Assembly (NCBI GenBank): GCA_018417955.1
Contig: JACTVC010000022.1
Span: 310,001 to 374,000, forward strand
From: Laccaria trichodermophora
Lineage: Eukaryota > Basidiomycota > Agaricomycetes > Agaricales > Hydnangiaceae
Reading direction: 5' to 3'
DNA length: 64,000 nucleotides
Every line of letters starts with the position of its first letter. Position 1 is the first letter of the stretch. Below, one piece after another: positions 9,593 to 21,700 of this stretch. The notes under the pieces are model-generated. The model searched no databases and was not told the DNA's origin. It saw only the letters and a program-made list of their open reading frames with translations. Made by a program: the position numbers and the translations under genes.

Positions 9593-12267
9593 TCACTTCT
9601 TTCCTGACCCCTTAGACCCCTTCTCACTGTCCCCCTTTCCGTTAGCTCCTTTATCCAATGCACCTAGCGCCTCTTCCGCCTCGCGTTTTTTGCGAGCTCT
9701 AGTAAGAGCTGCTTTCTCGTAGCGGGTCAGCTCAGTCAAAGGCGCGTGATTTTCCTTATCACTTGGGCCATCAGCTGCGGGAGGTGCGGGGGTCATATTG
9801 TTGGAAGGTGTTGCATCGGTGCTACTTGCAGGAGCAGCGTTAGCGCTGGCGGATATAGTTGTGTGAGTGGTTGTGCCAGGAGCGGATTCCGTATCGCCAT
9901 TACAAGCATCACCACCACCAGAGAGAAGAGTGGCATTGACGCCAGGCTTCTTGATGGGACGTGGTCGTGGTCGTGGTCGAATCTTACGATGTTCTTGGGT
10001 TGCACTGTCTGGGGATGCCAAATCGTCGTTGATGGTTGCACCATGGATGGTGTAGTTGACCGTAGTGGATGCCTCTGAATTGGGTGGTGCTGAAGAAGGG
10101 GGGGATGAAGGAGATGGAGTAGGGGTAAGTGCGGAGGCTGTCGCCGAAGGTAAAGGGGTCTTAGGAGGTGTTGCACTAGAGGGATTGATAGTGCCACTCA
10201 ATGAAGGGGTTTTGGGAGGTGATGCACTAGGCGGATTGACAGTGCGACCCAACGTGAACGGATTGATTGGGGCACGGCCAAAAACACGGGGATCGGATGC
10301 GAGGGTTGCGAATGGGTTGTTAAGATCGCTCGTCTCCTGAGTTGTGACAGCTAAAGGCTCACGTCGGGGAGGTGTTCTCTGGAACACAAACCCAGGTGCC
10401 GATGCTAATAAAATCCCAGCAGTTGATGCTGGTTTCCCCATATTTTCCATATAAAGGAGAGGATCGATGAAGGGATCACAAAGGGGTGAAGGTGAGGAAG
10501 CAGGAGGGGGAGGAGTTCGATTTTGAGCGAAGAGTGATTGATCCATTCGGGCGAAGGCATGCGAGATAGGTGACGATGGCGCACCTGGAGCCAATGGTAA
10601 GCCGTTCACCTCCACTGATGACCCACCTGACATTGAGAATCTCTTTTCACTCCCTTCAATAGAATTAGTCAAGACCATTCCTCCAAGAGCAGCATCCAAA
10701 CCTCCATCTTGATTGTCGTTCCAGGCACTGCCAATGCTGAAGGAAGTCTCATCACCAGGAGTTTCGAGAGTCTGGCCTGAGCGGTATCGATCGAGGGCTT
10801 GTTTTCGTGGAGAATGAGCAGGAGTGGCCAGAGATGAGCTGTCAAGAACCGGGGGAGCGTCTAGCGGCAGTGCGCTTGATGTTCGTAGTGACAAGTCAGG
10901 TTCCGAAGAAGGCCCAGAACTTTCACAGAGGTGAGGCCCGATTGATGGCATCATTTCGATGGAAGGCGATTCAGATCTTGGCATGGCGATCAGGGTTTTG
11001 ACGACGTCACTATCAAGGATAGGTTGGGTTTCGGCTATGTCATTATCGAGGTCGAGGATAGGACGTCCCGCTCCTGCGAAGCTGAAAGCTCTTTCCTGAC
11101 AGACTTCTGGTGCTGAAACAGTTTTAAGTCAAACATATACAAAGAAATTCTAACGGTACTTACGAAAAGCATTTCGAACAAATTGCGAAAATGGCAGGGC
11201 GAAGCCTTTTTTAAATCCCGTGTAAGCTTCATGGAAGTCTCTGCCGCCATCACTCTTTGGCCCAAAGTAGTAGCTATGAAAAGGTGATTAATAAGATAGC
11301 GTTGAATAAAACAAGAGAATGACGGACTCATGTTGATATACTGTCCCTCCAGCTTTTGGAAGTGGACCAGCGCATCCAATAAAAAACGCCCAGCCAGTCG
11401 ATGCGCACAAGCAGTTAAAAATCTTGTCAAGGACATCAGGCAGTTCATCTATTGCCCTAAGAGAATGCAATAGCGTCAAATTGAGATACTTGCAATTACA
11501 GTGCGCTAAATTGCCTACTTTTGGAAATCCTCAGGACTTTTCTCCACCTCACAACTGTCGTCCACGCCATCAACTTCTTTACCATCCTCAGAGTCCTGAC
11601 CGCCCTTCTGCTTGAGACACTCAGCAGCTACTTCAGCCTTCACCTCTTCCGACTCAGCGCTAAATAGAGTAGCCCTTACGCTCTTGAAGAGAATAAGGTG
11701 CTCTCCTGGTAATGCTGATCAGACCGTTTATCAATTAAACATTGCAATAAATTACTCACCTTGAGAAAGTTTCCCTCCAGATTGGTCAGCCTTGGCTGCA
11801 CTGACCGCCTCTCGAACCTTCTCCGCATACAACTTCCCATAAATTTCGGCCGCGTTCAAATTCCGGGAGCGCTTGTTCTTCACTAAGCTCTGCATCAACA
11901 TATTTGAAAATACGGAGCTATCAGAGGAGCGCTTGTATCCACGAGCGTTCCAGTTGAACCAATTTCTGAGTTGCTAAAAGGGGCGTAAGTTAAGTGAATT
12001 CTAGTACCGCAATTAAAATTTACTTACTTTCTTTCTAGCCTTTATGGCATCACGAAGTTCATCCTCCTGTGGTGGGGTAAGAACTGCTGACGGCTCACCG
12101 GCCGCTGTTGGAAAGAGAGCATTGCGTTCAGGATATTTCTCGAACCAGCCTTCAGCGATGTGTGAGTGAAAGCGTGCAACCGTTGATTTCTTCTGTGCTT
12201 CAGCGAACGCTGGAATATGGGATTCGAGCCATTTCTTTTGCTCATCGGTTATAGAAGATTTTCCCAT
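9593..12267 (-). CDS. 799-aa fungal protein of unknown function, six exons
   Basis: Exons read complement(9593..11112, 11164..11273, 11328..11456, 11519..11705, 11760..11973, 12028..12267). Lengths sum to 2400 nt with consistent phases. The first two introns have strong donors (GTAAGT, GTGAGT); the fourth donor (GTCCGT, 11327) is weaker and less certain. The N-terminal 100 residues carry a helical, Trp-rich region (EQKKWLESHIPAF; WFEKYPERNALFP; QLRNWFNWNARGYKR) of a kind seen in transposon-rich regions of Agaricomycete genomes. A conserved-looking middle follows (CASTGWAFFIGCAGPLPKAG; YYFGPKSDGGRDF). The last 480 residues are Pro/Ser/Thr-rich and disordered, ending in a basic Lys/Gly tail. 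The start at 12267 is chosen because folded sequence begins there; an in-frame Met at 12489 is possible. The function is unknown. Confidence 0.7.
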
Positions 12268-12649
12268 GATGGACGGCAAAGAATTCAATGACGAGGTGAA
12301 GTGACAGAGGTCGAACTGACGGATATAATTCAAGGTGGGTGATTTCTCTCCTTCCACCATGCTGATTATTTTCAGTACATCAGACAAATATCTTTCCGTA
12401 TTTTCGTTTTGATCTCCAGTAAGCCCTTTCGTATACAATTTCAAATCTCCTCTTATTTTTCCCCATTCTTCACATCTCCATTTCTTCAACTCTTCCAGAT
12501 ACCAATTATCACTCTAGATCTATTGCATAAATATTCTACACCTCAAACTTCCACCTCAGTACAAACTTCCACCCCGGGGGTTGGACTCTCCAGCAAACAC
12601 TAAGATATATTTGGAAACCGATCATATTCTATTTTAGGCACACCATCTC

Positions 12650-12895
12650 CTCGCTACCTATTGCATGCATCTCAATTTCTTATGTATCTTAAGGGCACTG
12701 CACATGTGGATAAATCATGTGTGAACTACGCATTTGGATAAATTGTATCCTTGGCATTTCTATCTGAGGTTCGGTTAAATTCTAATGCGTGCATCCCAAT
12801 TTCTTATGTACCTTGAGTGCACTGCACATGCGGATAAACCATGTGTGCACTGCGCATTTGGATAAATTGTAGATCACATCCTTGGCGATTCTGCC
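12650..12895. repeat. Two tandem copies of a ~120-bp unit
   Basis: CATCTCAATTTCTTATGTATC through GCGCATTTGGATAAATTGTA is duplicated as CATCCCAATTTCTTATGTACC through the same end. It lies in the divergent spacer between the 9593-12267 gene and the gene starting at 12966, so it may sit in both promoters. Confidence 0.7.
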
Positions 12896-12965
12896 AAACT
12901 AATGTCAATAACAAGCGATGTATAGAATTTATTCCTCTTCGTCACTTTTCATTCCCAACCCTTCC

Positions 12966-13787
12966 ATGTCTGACATCCCCCTGCAGCAAGCGGCCCAGAA
13001 CGAGCCTTGCCGCTCCTGCTTGACCGCTTTAGAAGCTGCAGCGTCAATGGCTAGACTGGTTGTACGTTTTGAGAGAGGTTAGTATTCTGGTTTGCCTTTT
13101 TGATGCTTATAATCTCATTCATCTATCCAGCTACAAGGCGTATGGCGCATTTTCTCTTTCATTGTGGACATTCAGATGCTCATCGAAGCTAGATATGATA
13201 CCTGACCCCCTTACTCAAGAAGGACTCAACACAATCGCAGAGGTCACACAGGGTTCGTTGTTATTTTATCTAACACGCTATCTCTAATTCCTATGCAAAA
13301 GCCCTTGCTACCTTACCGGACGATTCTCTTTCTGAATATCAGGTCATTGGAGCTAATGGTACGGTTGCTGCCTGGAATGCTCTCATTTTATTTTAACACT
13401 TCACTTTCAGAATCCATTGAGAACGCAGCTGGTGGCACTTCCACAGCAGGAGAAAGTGCAACCCCTTTGGTTGCCGATCCTGCCACTGAGGACCACCGCT
13501 GGTATGCAGTTACTGTGGGCCGGGCACCAGGTGTCTATCGCGGCGCGTGCGTAATGTTTCTATCTTCCACATATTCTTTGATATCTAATATAAATATTGG
13601 TAGGTACCACCTTAGTGGAAACTCTACTGGCACCCCAGGTGGAACAGTGCAGCGATTTTCAGATATGCATCGTGCCCTCGCAGCATACCAGGCTGCCGTC
13701 CTAGCTGGAAGTGTTGTTGAAGTCACGGTAGCTACCACTCGTCGTGTAATTACTCCCAACGATCCTGTCAATATTGTGGACCACTAG
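12966..13787 (+). CDS. RNase H1 N-terminal (RHNT/caulimovirus VI)-like small protein
   Basis: The last four exons join cleanly: ..13252, 13302..13358, 13411..13546 and 13604..13787. They give a C-terminal domain with RWYAVTVGRAPGVYRGA, then YHLSGNSTGTPGGTVQRF and MHRALAAYQAAVLAG. This is the pattern of the RNase H1 N-terminal fold (Y-A-V-x-x-G-R-x-P-G-V-Y, V/L-S-G-N, F-x-x-x-x-x-A), which binds RNA/DNA hybrid in other proteins. The likely N-terminus starts MSDIPLQQAAQNEPCRSCL at 12966 and its first donor is at 13078. Between 13078 and about 13200 no splice choice keeps one frame, so there may be a 1-bp lesion or an unusual intron. No RNase H catalytic domain follows. Such stand-alone domains are common in Agaricomycetes; their role is unknown. 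Confidence 0.6.
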
Positions 13788-13880
13788 CATATTAACAATT
13801 CATCAATTTTATTTTTCAAAGTTTGTCAAATTGAATTTTGCATGCTCTCAACCTTGATTTTAGATGTTGCGTATAATGAT

Positions 13881-14740
13881 CTATCTACTCTCATTCCCGT
13901 CCTCAAAGCCCTCACCTTCACCCTCATCCTGGTTGTCCTTGCCCTCCTCCCCCTCATCCTGGCTGTCCTCTCCCTGGCCCTCATCTTCCTCCTTTCTGCG
14001 TAACCATTGATAATCTGACAAGAGGCCATGCACCGTGCTGCCCAATAAATTTATGCGCACCTCAAGAGCTGCCAAACCCTGTGTGATAATGCGAAGCAAT
14101 TCTACTTCAATTCTCCACAATTCCCTTATTTGCCAATCAGAATTTGGGAGATGGCCTTCCATGCTTGAGAGGTCCTCCATTAATTCCCGACCAATGTCAG
14201 CGTGGTTTAGCATCTCTCCAACCCAATGTTCAACCCTATCTTCCTTGGTAGCTTTTTGATATTCGGAATCAAGTTTGTGGTGCCAGGCCCAACTTCCACC
14301 CCAGGGCAAGGCCCAAGCATGTACGCGATCACGGATTTCGCAGAATCGAGAAAATTCTGTTATATCAAACTCCTCTGAAAAGAGCTCCTGGTTACGGTTG
14401 ACCGGTGGTAGAACAACGTCCTTGACAGTGCGTGTGGTGGACAGATTTAAATTAAGTAACTTGTTCGCCTTTCTAATTTCAGGTCAGTACATGGCATTGA
14501 TTGAAGGACCAAATTAAATGTACTCCTTCTCTCGCTTCTGTCTCATTCAGAGTTTTGATTTCTCCCTAAGCTCTGGGTGACTGTGAAAAAAGAAAGTGTG
14601 AACCGTCAGCAATTGTAAGAATGTTTGAACAACCTTCTGTAATAACGTTGGTCTCTCGTTAGTTTATCACTTCCTGCTACACTGGAAGCAGTCTTGTTTC
14701 TTTTGCTTTTAGTTTCAGATGAGGTTCGGGTGCGACCCAT
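13881..14740 (-). pseudogene. Unknown fungal coiled-coil protein broken by one TGA
   Basis: Three exons, complement(13881..14472, 14524..14580, 14634..14740), sum to 756 nt and stay in frame through both introns. The second intron has a donor GTACAT, a TACTGAC branch-like site and a TTAG acceptor. The N-terminus is basic (MGRTRTSSETKSKRNK) and continues RDQRYYRSHPELREKSKL. The next codon is TGA (14547-14549), and the frame then reads MRQKREKEKANKLL. The remainder is helical (RFCEIRDRVHAW; ELWRIEVELLRIITQGLAAL) and ends in an acidic Glu/Asp/Gly repeat. HPELRE-type basic heads occur in many mushroom proteins of unknown function. One stop in an otherwise clean 251-codon frame means a young pseudogene, a sequencing error, or rarely readthrough. 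Confidence 0.6.
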
Positions 14741-14939
14741 GGAGAATGAAATATAGTGTGGAGATAATGGGTTGAAAATAGTTGGAAGTCGAAGCGAAAC
14801 GTGAACAAATAGTGTTGGCATCTGTCTCGCACACTTGCCAATTTCAAGGGAGGTATATAATATACGTGTTTATGGTATCTCAATCGGTTTATTGTATCTA
14901 GAATGGCAAGATCTTACCTCAAATAATGCTTCCTAGTTT

Positions 14940-15435
14940 TAGGAGATGTCTCGAATAAGCTTGCGCACCAAGTTAACGCGAAATGTGAACGCGAAATGTG
15001 AACATCGGTATCAAACACTTGCAAATCTCGAATAATATAAGTCCCATGGTGTATCAATAGGGTAATTGTATCTCAAACTAACATTTCTTACCTCGAAAAA
15101 CGCTTCTTGGTTTGAGGCGATCTTTCTAATACATTTGCGCATCAGAAATGTGAACACGCATCAGAAACGTGAACAAATAGTTTGCAAATAGCGTTGGCAT
15201 CTGCCTCGCACACTTGCAAATTTTAAAGGTGAGTAATGTAAACCTTTATGGTCTCTTAGTAGTCTGATTGTAACTAGAACAGCAACTTCTCAACTCAATT
15301 GACGAGTTCAAGAAGTTTGCGCAACGTTCACGTCGGGTTCACGTCAGATTCACGCCAGTTCACGTCAAGTTTACGCAGTTCACGCGTGAAGTTCACGCGA
15401 AGTTCACATCTCCGCGGGGAAGATGTTCACGCGTG
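14940..15435. repeat. TTCACG / CGTGAA-rich repeat tract
   Basis: AAATGTGAACGCG and AAACGTGAAC recur at 14983-15172. Then TTCACG occurs about eight times between 15325 and 15435, partly as dyads (TTCACGCGTGAA at 15381-15392 and 15426-15437). No gene was seen in 14822-16311. Confidence 0.6.
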
Positions 15436-15639
15436 AATGCCTATCCGATCAAATCAGGCCTCGTTTGGCGCGTTGGAACGCTTCTCCTGCTGCCATCTTT
15501 TTTCCTCACTGTCTCGTCCACCCGCGCCGTTTTACATTTAATCTCACTCAAGGTTTTCAAACGCGATGAAGCTCCCTTGCTTCCCTCCTTCCACCAAAAT
15601 CTTCAAAAAAGGTACGTCGCTCCTGAAACATCGTTGTCT

Positions 15640-16262
15640 GTGCAGGCGAGCGTCACCCAAGCGCACACTGGCAGATTGACGCTCCTCTCTTCTTGCAGTG
15701 AGTGGCATGCAGCGGAGCGTCACCCATGCGCACCCTGGTGACCTCACCCCACCCCGCGTGTACACGCCTGCCGACGTTTTCGCTCGTTCCGGTCCCTTTC
15801 TGGCCCCTTCGTCCATTTTCGCCCCCACGTCCTCACGTGTGGGCCGCTTGCGCTGTTTTTCACCCCCCTGCGCCCATTTCCATCCCCTTCGTTCAATTTC
15901 ACCCCCACGTATTCACGTTGTACCCACCTTTGCTACTTTTCACCCCCCTGCGTCGATTTCGTCCATTTTCGCCCCCACGTCGTCATGTGTTGGCCGCTTT
16001 TGCTGTTTTCCACCCCCTTCGTCCATTATTACCCCCACGTCTTCACGCCTCGCCCGCATTTGCGCTTTTTCACCCCTCTTCGCCCTTTTTCACCTCCTGT
16101 CGCGTTTTTTTCACCCCCCTTCGCCCTTTTTCATCCCCACGTCTTCACGTTTCACCTCCCGTCGCCCACTCCCACCCGCGTTCGCCCATTTCCACCCCCA
16201 CGTCGTCATGTTTCGCTCTTTTCCACCTTTTCCTCCCCGCCTCCGTTCTTTCACATTTGTGC
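15640..16262. repeat. Pyrimidine-rich degenerate repeat (CACCCCCACGTCTTCACG type)
   Basis: Imperfect copies of TTTCACCCCCACGTCTTCAC and TTCGCCCTTTTTCACCCC tile this stretch. All three plus frames stay open for up to 197 codons because the tract is C/T-rich with few purine-initial codons. The products are His/Pro/Phe/Ser low complexity and are not considered genes. The tract ends just upstream of the gene at 16312 and may act as its promoter region. Confidence 0.65.
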
Positions 16263-16311
16263 ATGCAAGTTCACTGACATATCTTGTTTAGATCACTAGA
16301 TCCTGGTCAAT

Positions 16312-18088
16312 ATGCCCCACGGTTTCAAGGACTTTGACCCGTTCACGGTAAGTCAGTGTTTCCATATCAACCTCAATTGCTAGATACTCATGCCATTGAT
16401 TGATTTCTCAGACTTTCAAACCTCGCACCGTAAGTATGGGTTCGTCACCTCGGTATCTACACGCTAACGCCCTTTACTTAGACACGATCTGGTCGCAAGT
16501 TTTCTCGCCTCCTCGATGCCGTGTTATGCGGCATCCAGGTGGCAAAACTCTTTTGCCGTGCTTTTAAAAGGGACGATGCCCGCGGCGACGAGGGAGACAG
16601 CGACATCGAAGACGACGACATCGAGGACGACGTCGACGATGACAACATCATCAGCCCTCAAGGTCCCACTGACCTCACACACACGACACCTCCACATCCA
16701 CCCACAACACCCATCAACTCTCGATATCAAACACGTCTCACCACACGTCGCACTACTGCTGCCCCTCCTGGCAAGATCGAAAAAGCTCGCGGGAAGGATC
16801 GTAGCCGACTGCGCCGCTCGGAATCCAAAGCCAAGCAGAAGCTGCTCCACCCCAATCGCATTGCCTTTCGACCTCGTTTTGCTGCCGCTGAACGTCTCAT
16901 CATCACTGGGATGAAGACGAAGTTTGATACCTCCAGGCTACGTGTCTCATCCAATTGTTGGATTGCGCTACGCAAGAAGGCCACCAAAAGTTCTCAGTGG
17001 ACGGTGGATGAGTTGAAAGGGAGGGGATTTGATGTACTCAAGTGGGATGCGACGTAAATTTCACATTTTGTCCTGTATGACACCCGCTAACTTATTGTCA
17101 ACAGTAACCCAAAGGTTGTGCTCGACGTTGCCAACCGTATCATCGTTCCACTCGCAGGCAGGCCGCAGGGAGAAGACTGGGACCAGGTCATTCGCGATGC
17201 GACTGCTGCCATGAACGCGGTCCGCATTCGTGGTGAGCGGCTAGGCATATTCACCGCGGAAGACAAGGAACATCGACGCGGTCACTTTACGCCTGTCACA
17301 TCTGGTGTATCCTATGGTGGTGGGCAGACGGTAAGTCTATTTTTTTACTTGAGTCACATCAATACTAATCATGTGTTATAGAAACCCGGAAACCTTCACC
17401 TTTCTAAAGCGAAACAAGGACTTGTCGATGAACTCCGGGATAATCCTGCCATTCAGCGCGTCGCCGGATGGCAATCATGTAAGTTCTATGATCTACAATG
17501 CTACCACTTCATCTGATTGTCCCCTCTTCAGGCGCTTTCGCCATCTACGCTCCCAAACTCTTTGACGAATATCGCTACTTATTAAGCGATCTATTCGACC
17601 ACGACCTGACTCTCATCCACAACTTCGAAAAATCGATATTTACCGCATCAACGTTCAACTTAGGCCCCAATACAATCACCCTCGATCATACTGATTCCGC
17701 CAACGTCGCTCATGGTCTTTGCGCGATCACAGCGCTTGGCGACTACGACTACACGCTTGGCGGTCATATGATTATCTTCGATCTTAAGCTTATCATTGAA
17801 TTTCCTCCCGGCTCCACTATTCTCATTCCTTCGGCGGTTTTTCGGCATGGTAACACGCCTATCCAGCCAGGTGAGACTCGAATGTCATTTACTCAGTTTG
17901 TTGCTGGGGGGTTGTTCCGCTGGGTGAAGTATGGTTTCAGGACGAAGGATCAACTTATCCTTGCTGAGGGTAAAGCACGCTTGTTGGAGATTAACGGTAA
18001 CTATACTGAACGTTGTGAAAGGGCACTCAGTCTCTTTTCGAAGCTGACTGAGTTAAATGAGGATCGTCGACGTGTATTTGCCAAGTAG
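16312..18088 (+). CDS. TET/JBP-like 2-oxoglutarate Fe(II) dioxygenase
   Basis: Six exons (16312..16347, 16412..16429, 16482..17053, 17105..17330, 17382..17478, 17532..18088) give an uninterrupted 501-aa protein. The N-terminal 170 residues are low complexity, with an acidic run then basic stretches. The C-terminal half carries a double-stranded beta-helix signature: TITLDHTDSANVAHG (H369-x-D371, metal ligands), then GGHMIIFDLKLIIEFPPGS, RHGNTPIQPGETRMSFTQF with the distal His422, and Arg433 as the likely 2-oxoglutarate ligand, then AGGLFRWVKYGF. This order is that of the TET/JBP family, which oxidises 5-methylcytosine or thymine in nucleic acid. Expansion of that family in mushrooms alongside KDZ transposons is published (Iyer and colleagues, 2014). 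A KDZ transposase starts 630 bp downstream on the same strand. All expected residues are present, so it may be active; substrate and expression are unknown. Confidence 0.85.
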
Positions 18089-18157
18089 TTAGATTAGAAT
18101 TTCATATCTTGATCTCATGTGCATGAATTGATGTTCTCCGCTTCCTCAACACCCAGC

Positions 18158-18559
18158 CTAAGTACTCTGTCTCATCTTTTGCATGCGCACCATGTATGTT
18201 GCATCAAGGTACAACCGCTCCGCCCCATCATCTTTGTAGAAGTAGTAAGGCTTTCCACACTTTGAGCTGTGCAGAGTATCCATGAAAAAAACTTTGTAGT
18301 TCAAATCAATAGACTGACCAATACACCTCCCAAATCCCTGGAAAATCTGATTTCCGTGTCAGCATGTGGTTGCTAATAGCCACAAAAATAGTCATCCCCA
18401 TTCAAATAAAATTAAAATTAAAACACTCACAATAGGATAGGCCTTGAATCTTCGTATACTTGATACAATCCACAGACACTTTCCATGTTCGGGATATCTT
18501 GTAGACCATCCAACGATTTGCAGTTGCTCTTCATTTTGTTGAAGATAAAGGGGAGCTTA
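18158..18559 (-). CDS. Small partial gene of unknown function
   Basis: Two minus-strand exons (about 18559..18431 and 18346..18158) join in frame across an intron with donor GTGAGT and acceptor ATCAG. They encode LQIVGWSTRYPEHGKCLWIV, then IFQGFGRCIGQSIDLNYKVF, FMDTLHSSKCGKPYYF and a short tail to TAG at 18158. Composition (Trp, Cys, Tyr) is that of a folded protein. The frame meets a TAA upstream near 18557 without an ATG, at a perfect palindrome GGAGCTTAAGCTCC (18552-18565), so the 5' part is missing. It lies between the TET/JBP-like gene and the KDZ transposase, on the opposite strand. The family is not recognised. Confidence 0.4.
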
Positions 18560-18719
18560 AGCTCCTATTTATTTGAACATTAGAACCGATCTTGATTGAT
18601 TTCTACCATTGATCAGTTGATGTTGATTGCGATCAGATCACATGGTAGTTGTCAGGTGCAGCGAAAACACCGTCACAGAGTGCTTCACCAACCCAAGTCA
18701 TTCTTGCCACACCAATCCA

Positions 18720-21700
18720 ATGCCTCCCAAACGGAAACGCTCCGAGCCACGACCTGCAGAGCTTTCGGATGACGAGGATCCTGACACTCAGCCCACCACC
18801 ACAATTATCACTCCCGTCCTTCAATTCACCCAACGCGTTAATCGACATGGTCACCATGCGCTCTCAGTAAATACCAAGCATGTACAATTTGAAGTAGAAC
18901 AAGAAACTTGTATGCCTTCAGTCGACTTTCCTACCAGCTATCCCAATATCAGTGATGATTCCACAACCCTCCCAAATCTCTCTTCAACAATGGACGATGC
19001 TTTCGCAGAGCTTGCAGCCATAGACCCTGCTTATTTTGATGCATTGAGTGACGACCTCATTTCTGTAGGGCCGCGAAAAAAAAGACCTTCAGTACGCCGT
19101 TGTATTTCAATCTATTTCAAAGCTGATTTCAACTTAATTAAAGGATTACCCATTGAAAGAATGGATCAAGGATAGCGATGTGTTTCTGGAGGAAGATATT
19201 CGGTGGGAAGGGAGGGGGGAGTACATGATGGAAAACTGTTGTCAGTGCTTGGGCTCTGAGACACTGTATAGGTGCCAGGATTGCGAAGGGGGGGAGTTAA
19301 TTTGTCAAACATGCATGGTTGATTACCACCGAGCCAACCCACTGCATCGCATTCAGGTGTGTTCTTATCTTTATACCTCCTTCTACAGTTAATCAATTAT
19401 TATAGGAGTGGACGGGTTCTTTCTTTAAACCAACAACGCTTAAGAAACTGGGGCTACGAATTCAACTAGGTCACCGACTCAGAGAACGTTGTCATGTACC
19501 ACAACCTGCATGGAATAACGACTTCGTTGTTCTTGATACTACAGGCATTCATGAAGTAGGATTGGACTTTTGTAATTGTGAACGCGCACAAGATCATTTT
19601 ATCCAACTTCTCCGATTCCGATGGTTCCCGGCCAGTGTCAGAAGTCCCAAGACTGCAGTGACTTTTCGCTTGCTCAAACACTTTCAAATCCTCAGCTTCG
19701 AATCGAAGGTTTCAGCATTTGAATTCTACACAGCTCTGGCACGTGAAACGGAAAATACAGGTATAATGCCTTTGAAGGTGAGTCTTTGGTCGACTAAAAA
19801 ATAATTCGTTCATTGAGTTTCTACAGGATCGTTACCGACCTTTTATGCGAGTTGTACGCCAGTTCAGATATATTAAGATGCTAAAGCGCGCTGCTCGAGG
19901 GCATGATCCTGGTGGCATTACTGCCACACGTCCTGGGGAATGTGCGGTCTTGTGTCCAGCATGTCCCCAGCCAGGTAAGAATCTTCCGGAAGGATGGCAG
20001 GATGCGCCTCCTGAATTACGGTAAAGGTTTCATCAACAACTTGAATAATAAATAAAACTTACTTTGCGAGAACAGATTCCTCTACTGCTTGTTTCTCGCT
20101 ATTGATGCCAACTTTCGATTGAAGCGGAAGGCGGTGTCAAGCGATGAAGCAGACCCCAGCCTTCTGGATGGAAAAGCTTACTTCGTCGCAGAGAAAGACT
20201 TCAAGAACTACCTGAAGGACTTTGGAGATCTCATCATCCAGGAGGCGAGTACTTGATGATTTCATCCTCTCCCTTCTGAATTCTTACTTTTCTGATGTAG
20301 CCCAGTACATGTTCGAATCACAATGCAGTTAATGCTGAGTGATCGTCAACTGGACTCGCTGCAACTGGTGTCGGCACCATTGATTGCTCAAGACATGACA
20401 TCAAGCGACCAACTTCAGTGGGAGATTTACAGAAGGGCGAACGGCATGTATTGAATTCTACTCATATTATATCATATTTGACTCATTCCTGATCAATAGA
20501 TACGTCAACATGGATTACCTTTTTTTCAGTAGTCTCAAACACAGTGATGTCATGGAGATCGTCGTCTCATATGATATTGCATGTCAATGGAGCAAGAACT
20601 TGTGGAACCGAATGTCATCTTACCCTCACTGGATGCACGTCGACCATGATGGTGAGAAGCAATTTCACTTCCTTGTCCCCAAGTTCCACCTCCCTGCACA
20701 CATCATGGCCTGTCAAACCATATTCTCATTCAACTACAACCGCAATGTGGGCCGCACCGATGGTGAGGCGCCTGAACGAGGGTGGTCACATATCAACCCC
20801 ATTGCAACAAGTACGCGGGAAATGGGCCCAGGCTCACGTCGAGACACCCTTGACGATCACTTCGGGGCATGGAATTGGAAAAAAACCAAATTAATGGGTG
20901 CTCTCTTTATCTCTTTATTATGGTTTGCTAAACTAACACGTCAATTTATTAGGCCCAACTCTGCTTCGAAAAATTAAACTGGCTGTCGTTGGCATGAATG
21001 ACCATGTCTTCCTTCATAATCAATTTGTTATCGGCATTGCGGACGACGATCTTGTTCAAAATGGGAGAAGGAACTCATAGATTGGGAAGAAGATCATCAA
21101 AAACCCAACCCGTTTGAGGCGTCATTTAAAAGTATGTCCACTCAGTAAGCATCCGAGTTGTGATCTCATCTGCTCCCTCAGAGGTTACCCTGGATTCGGT
21201 GAAGCACCAACTTGCCCTCACAGAGGCTGCGGAGCTGGCATCGGGAGTGGCCTACATACTCCACGAGGACATCTCAGCAAGCATGATGCTCACAATGGGC
21301 ATGGATTTTGAGATTCAAAAGTGCGTTCATCTTAACCCCTTCACTACATGGTATTATTTGTACTTACTTCCCTTCTCATTAGACGTCGCCTGAAGCTAGA
21401 CATAGATGCGTTGGGCCTTCATGCTACAGATGACCAGAAAAGGAAGATACAGATTCGCGCCACCACTCTTCAGCGCAAAATCTTTTCTTGGATGGACGTT
21501 CAGCAGCTGTACATGCCTAGCACTCGCATTGCCCGATTGGAGGCCCAGGAGCGCAGTGATCATGATGCAGAGGAGAAGGTTGAGGATATTGAGCTCTGGC
21601 TACCATCTGTGCTGCCAAAGAAACACTCATGCGACATTCGACTACGACAGATGGAATGGAGACTGCGACAGGCTCAAGCAAATGACGCCCTCGATGAACT

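Noticed and set aside
15698..16291. 197-codon plus-strand ORF rich in Phe, Pro, Ser and His
   Set aside because: It lies in a pyrimidine-rich repeat tract where all three plus frames are open; no domain or splice structure.
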